A program made the position numbers and the translations under genes. From Chamaecyparis obtusa (taxonomy: Eukaryota > Streptophyta > Pinopsida > Cupressales > Cupressaceae): 64,000 nt of DNA. Where the stretch lies: NCBI GenBank assembly GCA_027943335.1, contig BSBK01002089.1, positions 275,501 to 339,500 of the forward strand, written 5' to 3'. Of the stretch, positions 60,039 to 64,000 are shown one piece after another; within the stretch, counting starts at the first letter, position 1, and each line of letters starts with the position of its first letter. Below the pieces are notes generated by a model. It saw nothing but the letters and a program-made list of their open reading frames with translations. It was not told the origin of the DNA and ran no database searches.

Positions 60039-62111
60039 CTAGATGATGAAATCCAACCATTTCGTCCTATCTAGGGTAACAGGTTCTGTACAAGCTTTCC
60101 AAGCTTCACCAAAATCAGGATCCTCTAGATATAAATTCTTAAGTTCCTTGAACCCAACCACTTCAATCTGCATTTCTATCAGCAATAGTTGCCTTCTGCT
60201 AAGAGCATCTGCAACCCTATTAGACTTTCCACTCCTGTGTTTCAAAACAAATGTATAACTCTGTAAAAACTCAACCCATTTCAAATGCCTCTGATTCAAC
60301 TTTCCTTGACTATTCAAATATTGCAAAGCTTGATGATCAGTATACAAAACAAACTCCTTAGGAAGTAGATAATGTCTCCACTTCTTTAATGCCTGAACTA
60401 TAGCATAAAATTCCTGATCATAAATAGAATATTTCCTCTTGGCATCATTTAACTTCTCACTGAAATAAGCAATAGGTTTACCTTCTTGGCTCATAACAAC
60501 TCTTATTGCAGTACCACTAGCATCACAATCCACTTGAAACACCTTATTAAAATTTGGAAGTGCTAAAACAGGTTCTTCTGTAACTTTTTGTTTCAACAAT
60601 TGAAAACTCTTTTCTGCCCCATTTGTCCACTTAAACTCTTTTCTATCCCCTCTCATTGTTTCAGTCAAGGGTCCACAAATACTACTAAAATTCCTGATAA
60701 ACTTTCTGTAAAAGCTAGCTAGACCATGAAAAGATCTTACCTCAGTAGCACTCTTTGGAGTAGGCCATTCAAGGATAGCTTGTACCTTCTTTGGGTCTAT
60801 TTTTAGACCTTCTCCTGAAACTACAAACCCCAAATACACTAACTCCTTCTTCACAAAACTGCACTTCTTCAAATTAATCAGCAATTTCTCTTCTCTCAAC
60901 TTCTCAAATACCATACGAATATGCATCATATGCTCATCCAATGTCTTACTAAAGATCAAAATATCATCTAGGTAAACAATGACAAACTTACCCAGAAATT
61001 CTTTCAGAACCTCGTTCATGAGCCGCATGAAAGTGCTCGGTGCATTGGTTAGCCCAAAAGGCATGACTAACCACTCATATAGTCCTTCCTTTGTCTTGAA
61101 GGCAGTCTTCCATTCATCTCCTTCTCTGATCCGAATCTGATGATATCCACTCTTCAGATCTATCTTTGAGAAATACACAGCTCCACTCAAACAGTCCATA
61201 ATATCATCCATTCGTGGCAATGGAAACCTATACTTGATTGTGATCTTGTTTATTGCCCTAGAATCTGTACACATCCTCCATTCTCCATTCTTCTTTAGTG
61301 CTAATACCACTGGTATAGCACAGGGACTTAGACTCTCACGGATCAATCCTTTCTGTAACAGTTCATGTACTTGTCTGTTCAACTCCTCACTTTCTGCAGG
61401 TGTCATTCTGTGTGCTGCCTTATTCGGCAAACTCGCTCCTGGGATCAAGTCCATCTGATGACTGATCTTCTTGACTGGTGGTAATCCATCAGGCACGTTA
61501 TCAGATACAATATCCTGAAACTCATTCAACAAATCTGCAACTTCTACAGGAACATCTTCTACTTTCTCTTTACCAACTTTTGGAATTAAAGCAAAACATA
61601 CATGCTCATGCCTCATACCATCTAGGAAATTTTTTTCATCAACAAAAGTTATCCTTGCATTACCACATACCTTTTCTTCAGTCTCCTTCAATAGTTTTAG
61701 CTTATGTCGCACTCCATCCTTTGTCAGGGAATAGGTATTCGCACGACCATCATGTACAGCACATCTGTCAAACTGCCATGGTCTACCCAACAACATATGA
61801 CATGCATCCATAGATATGATATCACACAATACCTCATCTTGGTATCCGCCAATCTTGAACTTCACCAGGCATTGTTCATTGACCATGATCTTGTGGTCAT
61901 CCTGTACCCAGGCAATCCGATATGGATGTGGGTGTTTCTGTCTCTTGAGCTTCAACTTTGTCACCATCTCTTTTGACACCAAATTGTCAGTGCTTCCACT
62001 ATCAATGATCACATCACAACATTTACCTTCACACTTGCACCTGGTGCAAAACAGGCTCCTCCTTTGCTTAGGTTCATTCTCACGACTCAACAGGACTCTT
62101 CTGTTAATCAA
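60039..62111 (-). pseudogene. Chromovirus protease, reverse transcriptase, RNase H
   Basis: A 690-codon open frame with the protease site IIDSGSTDNLVS (near residue 37), GRPWQ, then RT blocks (LVKKNGEW-type LALKKNGEWRMCTDSRAI, KIDLKSGYHQIRI, MPFGLTNAP, VIVYLDDILIFSK) and a Ty3-type RNase H (QVDCDASGTAIRVVMSQ, YDQEFYAIVQALKKW, LYTDHQALQ, NRVADALSR), all four acids present. This is the most intact pol in the window. It ends at TAG where Gln (QDD) is expected. The start at 62111 is the first start codon of the open part; the true polyprotein begins in gag. Confidence 0.95.
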
Positions 62112-63248
62112 CGTTTCTCCTCTTTCAGCATCTTCAGAGTTTGATGATCTGGCATCTTCATCTACATGTGCAACTCTGGCCTGGCCTTCATTTCTTCTGT
62201 CTATTCTGCCTTGGCGCTGAGGACATTCAAATGCCCTATGACCTTCTTCTCCACAGTGAAAACATGTTCCACGGAAGCCACCTCTTCCAGATCCTTGTCC
62301 TCTTCCTCTTCCTCTTTGATCTCTATTATTCTGATCCTGGAAGTGATTGGAATTATTTCCTCGCTGATTTTGACTGCTACTGGCCTCATCCTTCTTTTTC
62401 AGATCTTCATTTCGGCCACCATATGACCGTACACCAGATCATCCACCGTGACCTCTTCCATTTTGTCTCCTCTCGAACTTCTTGTTCAGCTTTTCCTCTA
62501 CTTTTAGGGAAAATTGGTACGCCTCCTCAATACTGTTCATTCGAACCAGATTCAACTCCTCCTGAATGCTTGGCCTTAACCCATTAAGGTATCAGGCAAC
62601 TTTCTCCTTATCAGCTTCGGCATGGCCTTCTCTGATGAGGAGTCGATAGAACTCCTCTGTATACTCCTGAACAGATTTTCTTGCTTGCTTCAAACTTTGC
62701 ATTTTCTTCAGTAGGTCAAGCTCATAATCAACATGAATGAACTGTCGCTTCAATTTATCCACCATCTGATCCCATCTTTTGATTTTATCTTTCCCTCTTC
62801 TATTTCGATCCAATTGAATTTCTTGCCACCAAATTTTTGCATGACCTTTCAGTCTGGCCTTCACAAATTTGACCCTATCAGGATCCTCAACATCTTCATA
62901 CTCAAAATATTCCTCACATTCATTGATCCAGTCGATCAATTCCTCTGGGTTAAGATTTCCAGAAAATGTAGGAACCTCAATCTTAGGTCTTTTCCCAATC
63001 TTGGAAATCGCCCGAAAAAGTATTTCTTCCTCCTGGTTCACAATTTCAGCTTCTCCTTCTTGATATTCTTCTTCGGCTTCATCCTCGCTTTCATCTCTGA
63101 CATTAAGATTCATTCCTCTATGAATCTCCTCTTGTAATGCTCGCACTTGTCTCTGCAGCTCTCTAACCTCAGGTGTTACAACACCAGCTCTTCCGCCACA
63201 TTCCCTTCGTGGAGGCATTTTCGCGATGCGCGCTGAAACCCTAGCCAC
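62112..63248 (-). pseudogene. Chromovirus gag
   Basis: The frame opens at 63248 (MARVSARIAKMPPRRE) and runs 218 codons with a coiled-coil-like and acidic N terminus, then the gag capsid region (VPTFSGNLNPEELIDWINEC, AKIWWQEIQLDRNRRGK). TGA at 62594-62592 (Arg of RYLNG expected) and a second TGA near 62440 (GHGG-stop-SG) break it. Downstream the same frame has a Gly/Arg-rich stretch and the zinc knuckle CFHCGEEGHRAFECP (about 62230-62270). The start with the ATG at 63248 is 52 bp from the PBS. Confidence 0.85.
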
Positions 63249-63299
63249 GGTCCTGGTGCAAACTGCCTCACAGTCGGTGATCTATTTACACACTCAAGA

Positions 63300-63319
63300 A
63301 CTCCTGCTCTGATACCACT
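63300..63319 (-). promoter_or_regulatory. Primer-binding site of chromovirus (initiator Met tRNA type)
   Basis: The minus strand next to the right LTR reads TGGTATCAGAGCAGGAGTTC, a full match to the known initiator-Met class start TGGTATCAGAGC. Confidence 0.88.
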
Positions 63320-64000
63320 TGATGAAGGGTGCTCCCCTTAATACCACAAACACATAACAGAAAAAGAGAAACAACAACAATAATATGCAAGAACAGAAAA
63401 ATTGGCTTCTTATTATCTCCACAAATGTGGAATTACAAACTTTCAGAATTACAATATGCAAGCCACATGGGCATTCCCTTACAATATTCTGTAGGACAAA
63501 GCCTCGAACTATTACCCAGAACTATTCTGAACTGCCTAAGACAATAATACAACCTTCCTTATATAGGCAATTTTCCACCACCTGGGAAGGTTCCAGAATT
63601 TTAGCCAATAAGGCCGACCAAACTTAGAATTATTTTATTTTACATTTTATTACATCATAGTCGGCTCAAGATAACCTTTGAAACCTGAACAGAAATTTTG
63701 AAGAAAATTATTTTTCACCATTTCAGGTGGCCCAACTTCCGAAGACCATAAGTCATCACCAGTTGACCCGATCGGCTATTATAACCCTATTTCAGAAATG
63801 CCACGAAGCGCTCTACAGGCTTGATCCGCGCAAGCGCCCGTCACCCAAATTTTTGACCTCATCCGGGGCCTCTAAAGCCTTCAAAACTGAGTTCAAAGTT
63901 TCTGTACCCTGCTGCCAATACCGAAAATCTTCAATATCTTCCAATATACACTTGATCTGGCAATGAAACTTTACTGGCAGACTTACATGACCAAAATGAA
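63320..64000 (-). repeat. Right (5') LTR of chromovirus, partial
   Basis: It matches 57824-58504 with about 14 substitutions (13 transitions, one A/C transversion) in 681 bp and no visible indel. The window ends before its terminus. Confidence 0.92.

Larger units (their letters stand above)
57824..64000 (-). mobile_element. Ty3/gypsy chromovirus, right LTR cut by window end
   Basis: The left LTR is 57824-58671 and the right LTR begins at 63320; both start TGATGAAGGGTGCTCCCC. By the left LTR's length (848 bp) the right LTR should end near 64167, beyond the window. The minus order is PBS (63300-63319), gag, protease, RT, RNase H, integrase, chromodomain, 3' LTR. The coding frame has four stops, each of which fits a C-to-T change. 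The two LTRs differ at about 14 of 681 positions, so this is a recent insertion. Confidence 0.93.

Noticed and set aside
61234..63137. Long plus-strand frames (up to 148 codons)
   Set aside because: Antisense shadows of the chromovirus gag and protease; their residue makeup (Ser/Leu/His-rich) fits complementary reading.
1..64000. CRISPR, rRNA, tRNA, organelle-derived DNA or telomere repeats
   Set aside because: No spaced repeat array, conserved RNA gene or long organelle-like stretch was recognised by eye; isolated CCCTAA-like words are too short.

Overview
The window looks like intergenic DNA from a large, repeat-rich plant nuclear genome, most likely a gymnosperm such as a conifer. That placement is an inference: it rests on very low gene density, plant lineages of Ty3/gypsy, Ty1/copia and CACTA elements nested in one another, and a plant-type CLC anion-channel fragment. 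I see no intact host gene, rRNA, tRNA or CRISPR. Nearly all coding-like sequence is transposable-element sequence on the minus strand, broken by stops and frameshifts.

Layout: 1-4063 holds AT-rich DNA with two tandem-repeat blocks and weak traces of an old retroelement. 4064-24204 holds two related Ty3/gypsy (Tat-like) elements on the minus strand. The older copy 1 runs from 4064 to 13285; only 62 bp of its upstream LTR precede the start of copy 2 at 13286, so copy 2 appears to have inserted into copy 1's 5' LTR. The upstream LTR of copy 2 (22138-24204) is cut by the CACTA terminus at 24205. The CACTA (En/Spm-like) element runs to at least 49109, with both of its genes decayed on the minus strand: a tnp2-type transposase at about 45.4-48.8 kb, and a second multi-exon gene at about 39.5-41.3 kb that resumes at 25.2-27.7 kb. 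The intron between those two parts carries LTR fragments of another retroelement family, and these in turn carry a complete 7.06 kb Ty1/copia element (31829-38888) with two LTRs and a perfect GTGAA target-site duplication. This gives a five-level insertion order.

49.1-54.9 kb holds unassigned sequence, further LTR copies of the same unnamed family, and a protease fragment on the plus strand. 55915-56990 holds two exons of a chloride/nitrate channel (CLC-a/b-like) with two in-frame stops, so it is a pseudogene. 57824-64000 holds a young chromovirus (Ty3/gypsy with chromodomain). Its right LTR is cut by the window end, and the two LTRs differ at about 14 of 681 comparable positions, 13 of them transitions.

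Most interesting points: (1) the Tat-like elements carry a second, intact-looking RNase H between protease and reverse transcriptase, while the RNase H after the RT has lost three of four catalytic acids in copy 2; (2) many disabling stops fit C-to-T or G-to-A change at methylatable sites; (3) one LTR family starts with a small hairpin that shows a compensatory base-pair change between copies.
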